A stretch of 38,645 nucleotides of DNA. Origin: Acidobacteriota bacterium (GTDB taxonomy: Bacteria > Acidobacteriota > Terriglobia > 2-12-FULL-54-10). The notes under the pieces were generated by a model. It worked only from the letters and a program-made list of their open reading frames with translations, ran no database searches and had not been told where the DNA came from. The stretch's first letter is position 1. Each line of letters opens with the position of its first letter. Below are positions 22,293-30,686 of the stretch, one piece after another. The stretch spans positions 1 to 38,645 of the forward strand of contig JADFGZ010000004.1 of NCBI GenBank assembly GCA_022567475.1. Reading direction: 5' to 3'. The position numbers and the translations under genes are program-made.

Positions 22293-23903
22293 CTACGGCT
22301 CACCTGGCAGGGGGGGAGTCGTAGCGGGCGGCTTTCGATGCCGCGTCCCTTGCTCGTAGGCATAGCCGAGCCGGAACAGCGTCCCTTCGGCGAATGGTCT
22401 GGCCATAAACTCAATCCCGACGGGCAGGCCGTCTGTGGTAAACCCCGCCGGCACCGTCATGGCTGGGAATCCGAGGACGGGGCTCAGACGCCGGTTGTTG
22501 CCCACATTAGATACACCCTGCGGATCCGGGTTGGTTAGGACGTCTGGGGCGATCACGGCTGGCTGGTGATCATATGTCGCATACACCATCGCGTCCAGTT
22601 GATTGTCCGCCATCAATTTCAGCACTATTTGCCTAGTCTCCTCTTTGACCAGAAGCACTTGCAGGTACCCCAGTTCATCCGTTGATCTTCCCACGTTGTT
22701 CATGAGCTGACTGGCCCGTCGCGGCACAACCTTCCCCGTCAGGAGGATTTCCTGCAGCGTTTTTACGGGAGCAGTGGGGTGATTTGCCAGGTAACTGTTA
22801 ATGGCTTGCTCGGTCTCGAAGACATTGTCCTGATGCACCTTGCGTATGCGATCTTTCAGTTCGGGGATCGTTACGGGATCGACTAGGTCCGCTCCCAGCG
22901 CCTTCAGGTCCACGATCGCCCTATCCATGACCTCCTTAACCTTTTTGTAGTCGTCGGAATCGGGATCGGTATTGGAATCCATGGGCTCCCGGATGACTCC
23001 GATGCGTGCGCCCTTTAGTCCGTCCTTGCGGAGGAACGTCGTGTACGAGGCGGGCACCTGTCCGATCGCGTAAATAGTCACCGGATCGTTGGGGTCATAG
23101 CCGGCGATCACATCGAGTAAGATGGCCGCGTCCTTTACCGTGCGCGTAATCGGCCCCAAGGTGTCCGTGGTCGGCCTCGCGGGCATCATCCCAAACCGGC
23201 TCACCAAGGGGACCGTCGGCCGCAAACCAACCAGGCTGGCGACGGCTGCAGGCCCCCGGATTGACCCGCCCGTATCCTCGCCGATGCCGATTGTCGCAAA
23301 GTTTGCCGCAATGCCAGAACCCGTTCCTGCCGAGGAACTGCTGGGGTTACGCGCTGGATCATAGGCGTTCCGGACAACCCCGAAAGCAGAGCCGATGAAA
23401 CTGGCAGCGAATTCGCCCATGGTCGTTTTCCCGAGAATGACAGCTCCCGCCTTCTTGAGCTTGGTCACGATGGTGGCATCTCTCTGCGGAACGAAATCCT
23501 GGAACACCGCCGACCCGTAGGTGGTCGGCATGTCGCTCGTCTCGACCTGGTCCTTCACGAGGACGGGGATGCAATGGAGGAGCCCCGCCGGTCCTGAGGA
23601 ACGGAATGCCGCATCCAGCCGCTCCGCTTCCTGCAACGCACGCGGGTTGAGATTTTGCACGGCGTTCAGGCTGGGCCCGGCCTGGTCGTAGGCCTCGATG
23701 CGTTTCAGATACAGCTCCACCAGTCTGCGGCACGTGATTTGACCGGAGTGGAAAGCTGCTTGGATGTCATCTATCGTTGCTTCCAGAAGGCTGAAAGCCG
23801 CTGGGCTTGCTGAGGCGCCCGGCGATTGAACAGCCGCGCTGCCGACGGTGGCAGCCAGGAACAGGGTCACTGCGACTTTCGCTATCAGGCGGCGGTCAAG
23901 CAT
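22293..23903 (-). CDS. exported amidase (amidase-signature family)
   Basis: 536 residues. It has a signal peptide (VAVTLFLAATVGSAAV). The Ser-cisSer-Lys triad is visible: Lys117 in CIPVLVKDQ, the cis-Ser near 190-191 in NPSSSSAGTGSG, and the nucleophile Ser214 in EDTGGSIRGPAA. The enzyme hydrolyses carboxamides to acid and ammonia or amine. The substrate cannot be inferred. ATG 23903 has AAGGAGG 8 nt upstream; the GGAG is followed by CTCC across a 4-nt loop, so it can form a small hairpin over the ribosome site. It precedes the exported amidohydrolase. Confidence 0.92.
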   Translation of the reverse strand: MLDRRLIAKVAVTLFLAATVGSAAVQSPGASASPAAFSLLEATIDDIQAAFHSGQITCRRLVELYLKRIEAYDQAGPSLNAVQNLNPRALQEAERLDAAFRSSGPAGLLHCIPVLVKDQVETSDMPTTYGSAVFQDFVPQRDATIVTKLKKAGAVILGKTTMGEFAASFIGSAFGVVRNAYDPARNPSSSSAGTGSGIAANFATIGIGEDTGGSIRGPAAVASLVGLRPTVPLVSRFGMMPARPTTDTLGPITRTVKDAAILLDVIAGYDPNDPVTIYAIGQVPASYTTFLRKDGLKGARIGVIREPMDSNTDPDSDDYKKVKEVMDRAIVDLKALGADLVDPVTIPELKDRIRKVHQDNVFETEQAINSYLANHPTAPVKTLQEILLTGKVVPRRASQLMNNVGRSTDELGYLQVLLVKEETRQIVLKLMADNQLDAMVYATYDHQPAVIAPDVLTNPDPQGVSNVGNNRRLSPVLGFPAMTVPAGFTTDGLPVGIEFMARPFAEGTLFRLGYAYEQGTRHRKPPATTPPLPGEP

Positions 23904-24097
23904 GGGAGGTTCCTCCTTATCTCTTACACTGATCGGACAGTTCCATTTTCATCTTTCGTCTCCAGATTCTACACCGGTCGTCCTGTTGCCGCATACTCAG
24001 AAAGCCAGGGGCTGTTTTGCGCTCTCCCATATCTCTTATTTCTCGCACCGCGCCTCAGTCGCCGTTCCGAGTTGCCCCGGCAGGAAATTTCATTCGC

Positions 24098-24440
24098 TCA
24101 CCGCTTTTCTACGATGAGGACAATGCGGCCATTACTGTATTCCGCCAACCACACCGCGCCTGCCGGATCCACCGCCATTTTCCGCACATGAGAATCCAGC
24201 CCGGGAAGAGGATATTCGGTGAATTAGCCGGTAGCCGGATCAAAGCGGCCTACCTGATTGGCGGTAAACTCACTGAACCAGACTCTGCCCCGAGGATCGA
24301 CAACGATATCGTACGGGCCGGTGTCGGGTGTCGGGATAGTCCACTCGGTGATTTTTCCCGTGTCGTGGGATCATCGCGCAATTTTGCCGACATTGTATTC
24401 CGTGAACCATACATGATCCTCCCGGTCCAGGTTGAGACGT
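24098..24440 (-). pseudogene. broken Vgb-like (virginiamycin B lyase type) beta-propeller
   Basis: The minus strand encodes tandem propeller blades: HVWFTEYNVGKIAR, GKITEWTIPTPDTGPYDIVV, GRVWFSEFTANQVGRFDPAT, then AGAVWLAEYSNGRIV and a stop at 24098-24100. The frame is interrupted by a TGA near 24374 with a local shift and by a TAA at 24224-24226, and no start exists. These VWFxE...GRFDPxTG repeats are typical of streptogramin-lyase-like and related NHL propellers. At its 5' end it is spliced directly onto an oppositely oriented SBBP fragment, so this is genomic debris. Confidence 0.7.
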
Positions 24441-24449
24441 CGCGGACCG

Positions 24450-24722
24450 GAATGAGGAGTCGGGGTGGCAGCACCGACGCCTTCGTGACGAAGCTGAACG
24501 CCACCGGCTCCGCCCCCTGGTCTATTCCACCTACCTCGGCGGCAGTGGCGTGGACAGAGGCAACGGCATCGAAGTGGACGCCGCTGGTAATGCTTACGTA
24601 ACGGGCTTGGCTAGTTCGACTGTCTTTCCCGGCACGATAGGGAGTCCCATCCAGCCCGCTAATGGCGGCAGCTTCGACGCGTTCGTGACGAAGTTCAATG
24701 CCACCGGCTCCGCCCTTGACAC
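24450..24722 (+). pseudogene. broken SBBP-type beta-propeller repeat fragment
   Basis: The plus strand encodes DAFVTKLNATGSA, then after two extra C bases (near 24518) LVYSTYLGGSGVDRGNGIEV, DAAGNAYVTG, and a second DAFVTKFNATGSAL. These are the D-A-F-V-T-K-x-N and STYLGGS...D..GNAYVTG motifs of SBBP (PF06739) propellers found in large surface proteins. The expected next STYLGG is replaced at about 24720 by dispersed repeat A, so the fragment ends at a repeat junction. Confidence 0.7.
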
Positions 24723-24752
24723 TTACACGAGGAGAGAGGGGAAAGCAATTGG
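24723..24752 (+). repeat. dispersed repeat A, copy at an SBBP breakpoint
   Basis: CTTACACGAGGAGAGAGGGG then AAAGCAATTGG, almost identical to the cores at 32881 and 35766. The join to the propeller fragment is abrupt, which indicates insertion or recombination at the repeat. The following 209 bp to 24961 hold nothing recognisable. Confidence 0.7.
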
Positions 24753-24961
24753 TTCAGGCAGGCCCTAGAGGTGACGGCCGTTAATTGTCCTAGAGGTCAG
24801 CCGACAGGTGAGAAGGGGGACTTGGACTCTCGGGGCACACAATCAAATTCAAGTGATTGTGAAGGTGTGCTCAAGTCGGCGTGGTGTGAATGGAGCTTGG
24901 TCGCATAGATGTCGGATTTCGGGGTCAATAGAGCCAATCACCCCTGGCTCGGTCAGGTCAC

Positions 24962-25708
24962 TCACACTGCTAAGAAAGGCTCTGCCACCAAAAGCAGGCG
25001 GTAGGGCCATCGCCGCTTGATCATGCAATTGCGCAATCCAGCACGGCTCGCAGTTTGCAATAATTCTTCCTTGCGGAACGCCTGTTCAAACGAGACGAGA
25101 CCGTCAATGCGGCTCATGGCACAGGTTGTAAAGAAAGGATTGAACAAGCGGAAGAAATAGTAGGGAACAGGGTGTCTTTCCAAGTCACTGACGATTATGG
25201 CTCGGCGTGCCCACCGGCTCATCATCCGCAAAAGTTCGACGGCTTGATCCTCAGAAAGGTGATGCAAAAAATGAGAACAAGTAACAAAATCAAAGGATCG
25301 ATCTGGCACAGGCGCGTGAAATGCGTCGGCGGAGAAAGGGTGCAACTTGGGATATGCCGCGAGTTCATCCCGAAACAGTGCGAGATATCTGTGCCAGTAC
25401 TCCAACGCAAAGACTTCCGCTTCGAGCCCCTGCTGTTGTGCCCATTTCAGGATAGCAAATGGCAGGTCGCAGGAACCGCTGGCAATATCTAGGACGCTGA
25501 ACCGGGTAAGTTTATGGCAGCTAACTTGCCCCTCCAAAACTTCCAGCAAAAGTTTTTGACTTCCAAAGATCCTGTTGATGCGACGGATGTCTAACAAATT
25601 CCGTCGCACCTCCTCATCGGGCATATTCCCGGCATCGATCAGTTCCGGGCGCAAAACTCGCGAAGAGAAATCAGGCACTTTGAGGTGTAGGATCGAAGCC
25701 AGTCGCAT
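24962..25708 (-). CDS. class I SAM-dependent methyltransferase, partner of type III PKS
   Basis: 248 residues. SAM motif I is VLDIASGSCDLPF at about 74-86, the acidic motif II lies in EVFALEYW, and FDFVTCSHFLHHLSE is the motif after strand 4. It starts 12 bp after the polyketide synthase stop, with AAGGAG overlapping that stop codon (TAAGGAG), so the two genes form an operon. In bacterial type III PKS operons such enzymes often O-methylate the alkylpyrone or alkylresorcinol product. That is the likely role, not proven. Confidence 0.88.
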   Translation of the reverse strand: MRLASILHLKVPDFSSRVLRPELIDAGNMPDEEVRRNLLDIRRINRIFGSQKLLLEVLEGQVSCHKLTRFSVLDIASGSCDLPFAILKWAQQQGLEAEVFALEYWHRYLALFRDELAAYPKLHPFSADAFHAPVPDRSFDFVTCSHFLHHLSEDQAVELLRMMSRWARRAIIVSDLERHPVPYYFFRLFNPFFTTCAMSRIDGLVSFEQAFRKEELLQTASRAGLRNCMIKRRWPYRLLLVAEPFLAV

Positions 25709-25720
25709 CTCTGCTGCTCC

Positions 25721-26755
25721 TTACCACTCTAGCAAGGCTACCTCAGCCGCAAAGCCAGGGCCCAGGGCTAACAGAATCCCCCGATCGCCCACGCGAGCGG
25801 AACCCGTTTCCAGGACATCGTGGAGCACAAATAGAACTGTGGGAGACGACATATTCCCGTAGTTCCGCAGGATTCGACGGGAAACGGCCAGATCGGCTTC
25901 GCTGAGTCTAAGCGCATCCTGAACGCGGTCAATCACCTTTCGACCGCCCGGATGGATCAACCAGTAACGGATATCTTTACGGCTGAGCCCTTGGGGGCAT
26001 AGCAACTCGTCGAGCACACGGTCAATGAGGGGAGGAGCTAGGTCAGGGATAGTAGGGGAGAGGATGATGCGGAGGCGTCCGTCTCGTTGTTCAAAACCTA
26101 CAGAATTCTGGCAGCTTGTGTCCAGCCATGAAGCGAAGCGGACGATGCGTGGGCCGGTATCCCCCCGACAAGTCAACAAGCAGGCAGCAGCACCGTCAGA
26201 GCAGATGGCATTGCCTACCAACGTCTCCAGTGTATCGTCAATGTAATATGCAGCGGAGCAAATCTCTACCGCCACCACCAGCACTCTGTGATCCGGATAG
26301 GCCAGGGCATGGTCATATGCGCGCTGCAGCGTCGGAAGGGCTCCGGCACATCCCAGACCCAATAAAGCCCCTCGTTGCACGCTTCGCGGTAGCTGCATTT
26401 CCTTAACCAGGATCGTGGCGAGGTCCGGGCAGAGATAACCTGTGCAGGAGCAAACAAGGATGCAATCGATCTCTTCAACGCCCAAGCCCGCCTTTGCTAG
26501 GCAGCGCTGCGCCGCCTGCCGGGCAATGAGCACCGCGCCTTCTTTATAACGGCGGTGCAATTCGTCCGGGCTCTCGTTTGCCGTCCCATTGATGGGATCC
26601 ATGTAAAGGTAACGATAGTCAATGTCGCAGTTGAAAAAGATCTCGCGCGCAATCGGACGGGTATAGCCTGTTATCCGCAACACCTCTTGCTGAGTAAAGC
26701 GCTGCGGTGGAACGGCCGTCGCCACCGATACGATGCGCGGCTCTGGTTTCTTCAT
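25721..26755 (-). CDS. type III polyketide synthase (chalcone/stilbene synthase-like)
   Basis: 344 residues. It belongs to the thiolase-fold family that extends an acyl-CoA starter with malonyl-CoA and cyclises it to pyrones, resorcinols or similar phenolics. The triad is visible: Cys136 in LLGLGCAGALP, His268 in YWLIHPGGRKV, Asn301 in NYGNMSSPTV. Other typical stretches are CILVCSCTGYLCPDL and the C-terminal LALGPGFAAE. The initial MKKPEPRIVSVATAVPP is a normal bacterial N-terminus; AAGG lies about 8 nt before the ATG. A methyltransferase gene follows 12 bp downstream. No oxidoreductase or prenyltransferase partner is adjacent. A 76-bp promoter-like repeat (26819-26894) lies upstream. Confidence 0.95.
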   Translation of the reverse strand: MKKPEPRIVSVATAVPPQRFTQQEVLRITGYTRPIAREIFFNCDIDYRYLYMDPINGTANESPDELHRRYKEGAVLIARQAAQRCLAKAGLGVEEIDCILVCSCTGYLCPDLATILVKEMQLPRSVQRGALLGLGCAGALPTLQRAYDHALAYPDHRVLVVAVEICSAAYYIDDTLETLVGNAICSDGAAACLLTCRGDTGPRIVRFASWLDTSCQNSVGFEQRDGRLRIILSPTIPDLAPPLIDRVLDELLCPQGLSRKDIRYWLIHPGGRKVIDRVQDALRLSEADLAVSRRILRNYGNMSSPTVLFVLHDVLETGSARVGDRGILLALGPGFAAEVALLEW

Positions 26756-26818
26756 CTCCAGACCTTGTCTTTGCAGCCCAAAGGGTCAGCGCCTTCAGTC
26801 ACCATTTGAGTAAATTGT

Positions 26819-26894
26819 CCGGAATATCCGATGTTATGCTTTTCCGTCTCACAGAATCGTACGCCCTCCGCCCTGTCACTCCAATCTCAGATCG
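26819..26894 (-). promoter_or_regulatory. promoter-like repeat C upstream of the type III PKS
   Basis: On the minus strand: CGATCTG, -35-like TTGGAG, 17 nt, -10-like TACGAT, 8 nt, then a 29-nt block with GGAA...GATATTCCGG. It aligns over its full length with 32706-32780 (minus) and 37863-37936 (plus). It ends 63 bp before the PKS start codon. Confidence 0.6.
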
Positions 26895-26982
26895 TGTTCA
26901 GTCGGCCTGCCGACTTTGAGACTCAACCATTGTTCCCTGTGGGCACATGGAGGCGTGGGTATGTTGATCTCTTAAACTCGAT

Positions 26983-27138
26983 TCATCTGCGAAGGATCAC
27001 AACAAATGAAACGGTTGCTGGACCATAGGATGTCATGCAAACTGGTTCCCATCCATCCTGCGCTAACCGATTCAGTTCTTTCTGTAGGTTGTCCAGTGCG
27101 AATTGAATTATTCTGTATTCTGGTTTCTTCTTTGCCAT
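26983..27138 (-). CDS. small DUF4177-like protein
   Basis: 51 residues from ATG 27138: MAKKKPEYRIIQFAL, then LQKELNRLAQDGWEPVCM and a final beta strand FVVILRR. The Y-to-I strand, an LN.LA..GWE.V helix-strand and a closing strand are the pattern of DUF4177 proteins (short alpha/beta proteins of unknown function). No clear ribosome site is visible. An upstream extension to 27219 is open but adds no family-like sequence. Confidence 0.6.
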   Translation of the reverse strand: MAKKKPEYRIIQFALDNLQKELNRLAQDGWEPVCMTSYGPATVSFVVILRR

Positions 27139-27365
27139 AGCGATTCTATTTTGTGGCGCGGGGCTCCAGGGCCTGCCTGACCGCCCCCGATGGAATAAGT
27201 GCCCGGTGTGAAGCATCACACTAGAGATGGCCTTCCCGTCTTGCTTCTATTCTGTCGGCACCCGCTGCTTCAGCTCTTCAAAACCAGATCAGCACGACGT
27301 GGATTTGCAGTGCTGCCGAATCCGGCGCACCTTTCTGCTGGAAAGCCCGTTTTCTCTGGGTTCCG

Positions 27366-28088
27366 TCATTGCTCTGTCCAAGGAGTCAACTCCAAACGTT
27401 CTTCGCATTCCACGTGTTCCCAAACCTCCCAATCCGATCTCAACTGGAAGACTTTCTGTCCCGACCAGGGTTTCGTATACGCCTTCGGGTCGTCGATCGT
27501 GACGTCAATCACCAAGGTGTTCTGGTCCACACGCCGGAAGTGCTCCACAACGTGCAGAGCGTCGGTATTCGGATGGCCTACATTATCGAGCCAGGTTTTG
27601 TCGTTTCGGCCGATCGTGTCCACGACCAGCGTGTCTCCATCGTAGTGACCAATCGAGTGCCCCATCCAGGTAGGGAACAAATCCTCGGGCCCGGGGTGTT
27701 TTCGCCCGTCCATGTGGATTTGGCGCACCCAGTGGTCTTGCTCGAAGAGTATGAGCACCCGGCCGGGATTTTGAACGATCTCGAAAGGCCGGCGTGACAG
27801 AAATATACGTGGAACACCGTACGGAAAACAGCTCTCGATTGGGTCCAGTTCCCGTCCTGACAAAGCCTTGAATTTCTCCTCTGCCCAAGGCTGCATCGGA
27901 GGCTCTACTTTCATGTCAAACGTATCGCTCAGCTCGCGCACCACCCACACTCCAGACAGGTCCGGCGTGGGTGTCGCGCTCTGTGCCTTTGCCGCTCCCG
28001 GCTGCTGAGCAGTCTGAGCAAGCAGCAGGGGAGAGAAGGCGAGCGCGATTCCCCCAAGGGCGACAAAACTAATCCAGCGGTCTTTCAT
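27366..28088 (-). CDS. exported hypothetical protein (PDLSGVW family)
   Basis: 240 residues. The signal peptide is ISFVALGGIALAFSPLLLA followed by QTAQ. The mature start is TPDLSGVWVVRE, a motif common at the N-terminus of small exported beta-proteins in Acidobacteriota-like genomes. Other blocks are FPYGVPRIFL, ILFEQDHWVRQIHMDGRKHP and GHYDGDTLVVDTIGRNDKTW. The function is unknown to me. ATG 28088 has AGGAGG 8 nt upstream. It lies 160 bp downstream of a DUF6152 gene on the same strand and may share its role or transcript. No antisense gene is supported. Confidence 0.8.
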   Translation of the reverse strand: MKDRWISFVALGGIALAFSPLLLAQTAQQPGAAKAQSATPTPDLSGVWVVRELSDTFDMKVEPPMQPWAEEKFKALSGRELDPIESCFPYGVPRIFLSRRPFEIVQNPGRVLILFEQDHWVRQIHMDGRKHPGPEDLFPTWMGHSIGHYDGDTLVVDTIGRNDKTWLDNVGHPNTDALHVVEHFRRVDQNTLVIDVTIDDPKAYTKPWSGQKVFQLRSDWEVWEHVECEERLELTPWTEQ

Positions 28089-28247
28089 TGGAAACTCCTC
28101 CTGACTCCGATTCCGGACTTCGACTCAGAGGTTTCCTTAAGCTGTTCACCCAAAGGCTCCGAGAACAGTCCGTCGGACCTCTCGTTGCTGAAATCCTTGC
28201 TGAAACCGGCTCATCGGCGGGCGCGATCACACGCTCCTGATCGCTTC

Positions 28248-28634
28248 TCACCGAAGCCGTCTGGCGGGGATTTCCGTTCCGTTCGCCAACACGGCCTTAA
28301 AAAGACGCATCTCATTGGAGCCGTCTTTGGAGCGATGACCTGTTGCAGTGAACGGGTCTCCCAGCTTCAGGGTTACCTTGTTCCACCCTAACCTACGCAT
28401 CGTATTTATGGCGCTTAATTCCGCATACCATTCTTGGACGTTTCCGTTTTCGTCCTTCACATTGAAATACAGTCTCCCATGGGGATTGATCAGGTCGAAC
28501 CTCGTCACTGTTCCCTCCACGGTGGTCAAGCGGTCTCTTTCGTAATCCACATCCCCGTGGTGTGCGAACACCGACCCTGAAACCATGAGAAGACACACAA
28601 CCACGGCCAAAACAGCGAATGGCTCCCTATGCAT
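28248..28634 (-). CDS. exported DUF6152 protein
   Basis: 128 residues. The signal peptide is FAVLAVVVCLLMVSGSVFA followed by HHGDVDYE. The mature part has the DUF6152 pattern: VEGTVTRFDLINPHGRLYF, WYAELSAINTMRRLGW, and KLGDPFTATGHRSKDGS before the end. It is a small beta-barrel-like secreted or periplasmic protein of unknown function. ATG 28634 is fixed by GGAGG 7 nt upstream and by the signal peptide; the longer open frame (to 28799) is non-coding. A dispersed repeat with promoter-like spacing lies about 140 bp upstream. Confidence 0.88.
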   Translation of the reverse strand: MHREPFAVLAVVVCLLMVSGSVFAHHGDVDYERDRLTTVEGTVTRFDLINPHGRLYFNVKDENGNVQEWYAELSAINTMRRLGWNKVTLKLGDPFTATGHRSKDGSNEMRLFKAVLANGTEIPARRLR

Positions 28635-28696
28635 TCTGATACCTCCAAACAATCGGCGGATTCGGCGCGGCCACCCGCACCTAACGGGCTGAGGAC

Positions 28697-28801
28697 CTCG
28701 TACGAGCCAAGACGGGCACCTGGGGATATGGGCATGGATAACCCCGCCAATTATTGAAATTAATGGGGAAAGATTACACGAGAGAAGAAAGTAAAGCAAT
28801 G
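28697..28801 (+). repeat. dispersed repeat A with upstream arm
   Basis: Upstream arm CGTACGAGCCAAGACGGGC (also near 22219 and, diverged, at 35681), then CCCCGCC and the core AGATTACACGAGAGAAGAAA with AAGCAATG. Read on the minus strand it is TTGCTT-N17-TAATCT followed 22 nt later by GGCGGGG, upstream of the DUF6152 gene. Confidence 0.6.
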
Positions 28802-28862
28802 GGGGCGGGACGGAGGCTTCTAGCTTAGAAGTCCGCCTTCCGAAAAGTAGGTGTGTTGACCG

Positions 28863-29474
28863 TCAGGCTTGCGGGGTCTCATCGCTCTGGGCGGCGTCCA
28901 AACCTACAGGCACGGTGCCTCTCAGACCCAGCCCGTCGGCTTGTTCTTGCATGGCATGCACGCAGAAATCGATGTGTTCCTCTAGGTTAACGCCAAGCTC
29001 CTGAGCGCCCTGGATGATGTCTGCACGATTGACTGAGCGGGCAAAGGCCTTGTCCTTCATCTTCTTTTTCACAGACCTGGTATCCACCTCGAAGATGCTC
29101 CGGTTCGGCTTAACCAATGCGACGGCAGTCATGAAGCCCGCCAGTTCATCACAAGCAAAAAGCGTTTTCTCAAGCAACGACTCCCGCACTACCCCACTGT
29201 ATGAGGCGTGGGACAAGATGGCCCGCCGGATCTCCTCGCTAACCCCGTGTTCTGCCAGGATTGGCTCGCCCTTCAGAGGATGATCAGGGATCCGGGGATG
29301 AATTTCCCAGTCGAAATCATGCAGTAATGCCGTTATTGCCCACTTGGTTTCGTCTTCACCGAACTTCTTGGCGTAGGCCACCACGCAAGCCTCCACGGCC
29401 AGGGCATGCTTCCGAAGCCCTTCCGATCTCGTGAATTTACAAACAATCTCCCCGGCTTGTTGTCGGTCAATCAT
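28863..29474 (-). CDS. HD-domain phosphohydrolase
   Basis: 203 residues. The HD metal site reads His23 (RKHALAV), His52-Asp53 (LLHDFDWEIHP), a further His in ILSHASYSG and Asp in ACDELAGF. Such proteins hydrolyse phosphate esters of nucleotides or other small molecules; the substrate is unknown. The ATG at 29474 is not preceded by a clear Shine-Dalgarno. Divergent from the DUF1028 gene, with a perfect stem-loop (29502-29522) in the spacer. Confidence 0.85.
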   Translation of the reverse strand: MIDRQQAGEIVCKFTRSEGLRKHALAVEACVVAYAKKFGEDETKWAITALLHDFDWEIHPRIPDHPLKGEPILAEHGVSEEIRRAILSHASYSGVVRESLLEKTLFACDELAGFMTAVALVKPNRSIFEVDTRSVKKKMKDKAFARSVNRADIIQGAQELGVNLEEHIDFCVHAMQEQADGLGLRGTVPVGLDAAQSDETPQA

Positions 29475-29501
29475 GATCCAATCACAGTATACCCCTCCTC
29501 A

Positions 29502-29522
29502 CGGCAGACCCGTCGTCTGCCG
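29502..29522. other. perfect 8-bp inverted repeat in a divergent promoter region
   Basis: CGGCAGAC-CCGTC-GTCTGCCG, 28 bp from the HD-gene start and about 65 bp before the -10 of the DUF1028 gene. It could be an operator or RNA hairpin; nothing else decides. Confidence 0.45.
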
Positions 29523-29576
29523 ACCAGAGGCAGTTCTTATGAGGTATGCATGATTAGAGATCCGGCTGCAGCGAAA

Positions 29577-29626
29577 GCAGTTGGATGTATAATCCTCTCT
29601 GCCAGGAGTCCAAAAAGGAATTCCGG
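29577..29626 (+). promoter_or_regulatory. promoter-like element B upstream of the DUF1028 gene
   Basis: TATAAT at 29588-29593 (preceded by TTGGATG), 8 nt, then CCAGGAGTCCAAAAAGGAAT ending TTCCGG at 29621-29626, 24 nt before the ATG. Same geometry as 35927-35966 and 38039-38078. The -35 is poor. Confidence 0.65.
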
Positions 29627-29650
29627 CTATAGATGTTGGGAGGTACACCC

Positions 29651-30625
29651 ATGATCCTGAAGACTCATTTCCCTGCAACTCTACTCTTGCTCCTGGTCGG
29701 AGGCGTTCCCCTGGCGGCTCAGGATTACGATCCTGACCTGCTCGGCACTTATTCGATCATCGCCCGCGATGCCACCACCAGGGAACTCGGAATCGGGGTG
29801 CAATCGAAGGCCTTTGCGGTCGGCAATCGCGTTGTGGACGCCAAAGGAGGAGTGGGGATCATTGTCCACCAAGCGGTCTCGAACCCCATGTATGGCGTGT
29901 TAGGGCTGGAATTACTGCAAGCGGGTATGACACCCCAGAAGACGTTGAGCTTTCTGGTGCAGGCCGACAACGGTGGCCTGCGGCGTCAGGTGGCGATTTT
30001 GGACATCGAGGGGCGCTCGGCAGCCTGGAGCGGACAGGACTGCACGGACTGGAAGGGTCATCACTGCACCACAGAGTACTGTGCTCAGGGCAATACGCTC
30101 GACGGGCCGCAGGTCCTGGAGGCGATCATTGAGAGTATGGAGTCTTCAACCGGGCCGCTGGCCGAAAGGCTCCTGGCGGCGCTCGAAGCCGCGCAGGCAG
30201 CCGGTGGAGACTGGCGGGGAATGCAGTCAGCGGCCATCCTGATCGTCAAGCCCCTGGCCGGCGCGGCTGGCTTTAGCGACCGGGCCGTCGACATCCGGGT
30301 TGACGATGACCGCCAGCCGCTGACAGAGCTCCGCCGCTTGCTGGATCTTGTCCGCTCCGGGGAAATGATCCGGCAAGTGAACAGTAAGCTGATCGCAGGC
30401 GATCTCGAGGGCGCTTTGGAGTTGGCTCTGGCGGCGCGCGATCGGTCTCGCGAAAACGACAACGCCTGGGTGGCGCTCGCGAACGTTTATGTGAAGATGG
30501 ATCGCAATCAGGAGGCCGGGGAGGCGTTCGGTCGGGCCATCGAACTCAACCCGGCGAACCGGGTGCGCCTGCGCCGCGACTCCAGATACGAAGCCCTCCG
30601 CCAAAGATTGAACATGGCCGATTAG
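29651..30625 (+). CDS. exported DUF1028 protein with C-terminal TPR-like region
   Basis: 324 residues from ATG 29651, fixed by GGGAGG 7 nt upstream. The signal peptide is FPATLLLLLVGGVPLAA followed by QDYDPD. Residues to about 215 are DUF1028, an Ntn-hydrolase-like family: YSIIARDATTRELGIGVQS, GVGIIVHQAVSNPMYG, GDWRGMQSAAILIV. The rest is helical with TPR-like AWVALANVYVKMDRNQEAG, so this is the DUF1028-plus-TPR version. Activity is unproven for the family; an N-terminal nucleophile exposed after signal cleavage is only a possibility. Monocistronic, convergent with the amidohydrolase. Confidence 0.88.
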   Translation: MILKTHFPATLLLLLVGGVPLAAQDYDPDLLGTYSIIARDATTRELGIGVQSKAFAVGNRVVDAKGGVGIIVHQAVSNPMYGVLGLELLQAGMTPQKTLSFLVQADNGGLRRQVAILDIEGRSAAWSGQDCTDWKGHHCTTEYCAQGNTLDGPQVLEAIIESMESSTGPLAERLLAALEAAQAAGGDWRGMQSAAILIVKPLAGAAGFSDRAVDIRVDDDRQPLTELRRLLDLVRSGEMIRQVNSKLIAGDLEGALELALAARDRSRENDNAWVALANVYVKMDRNQEAGEAFGRAIELNPANRVRLRRDSRYEALRQRLNMAD

Positions 30626-30686
30626 CGCAGCGGGTGCCACAGGGCGTCATGATCCTACTCCTGGACTTCTGAAATTCTGGCCTGAT

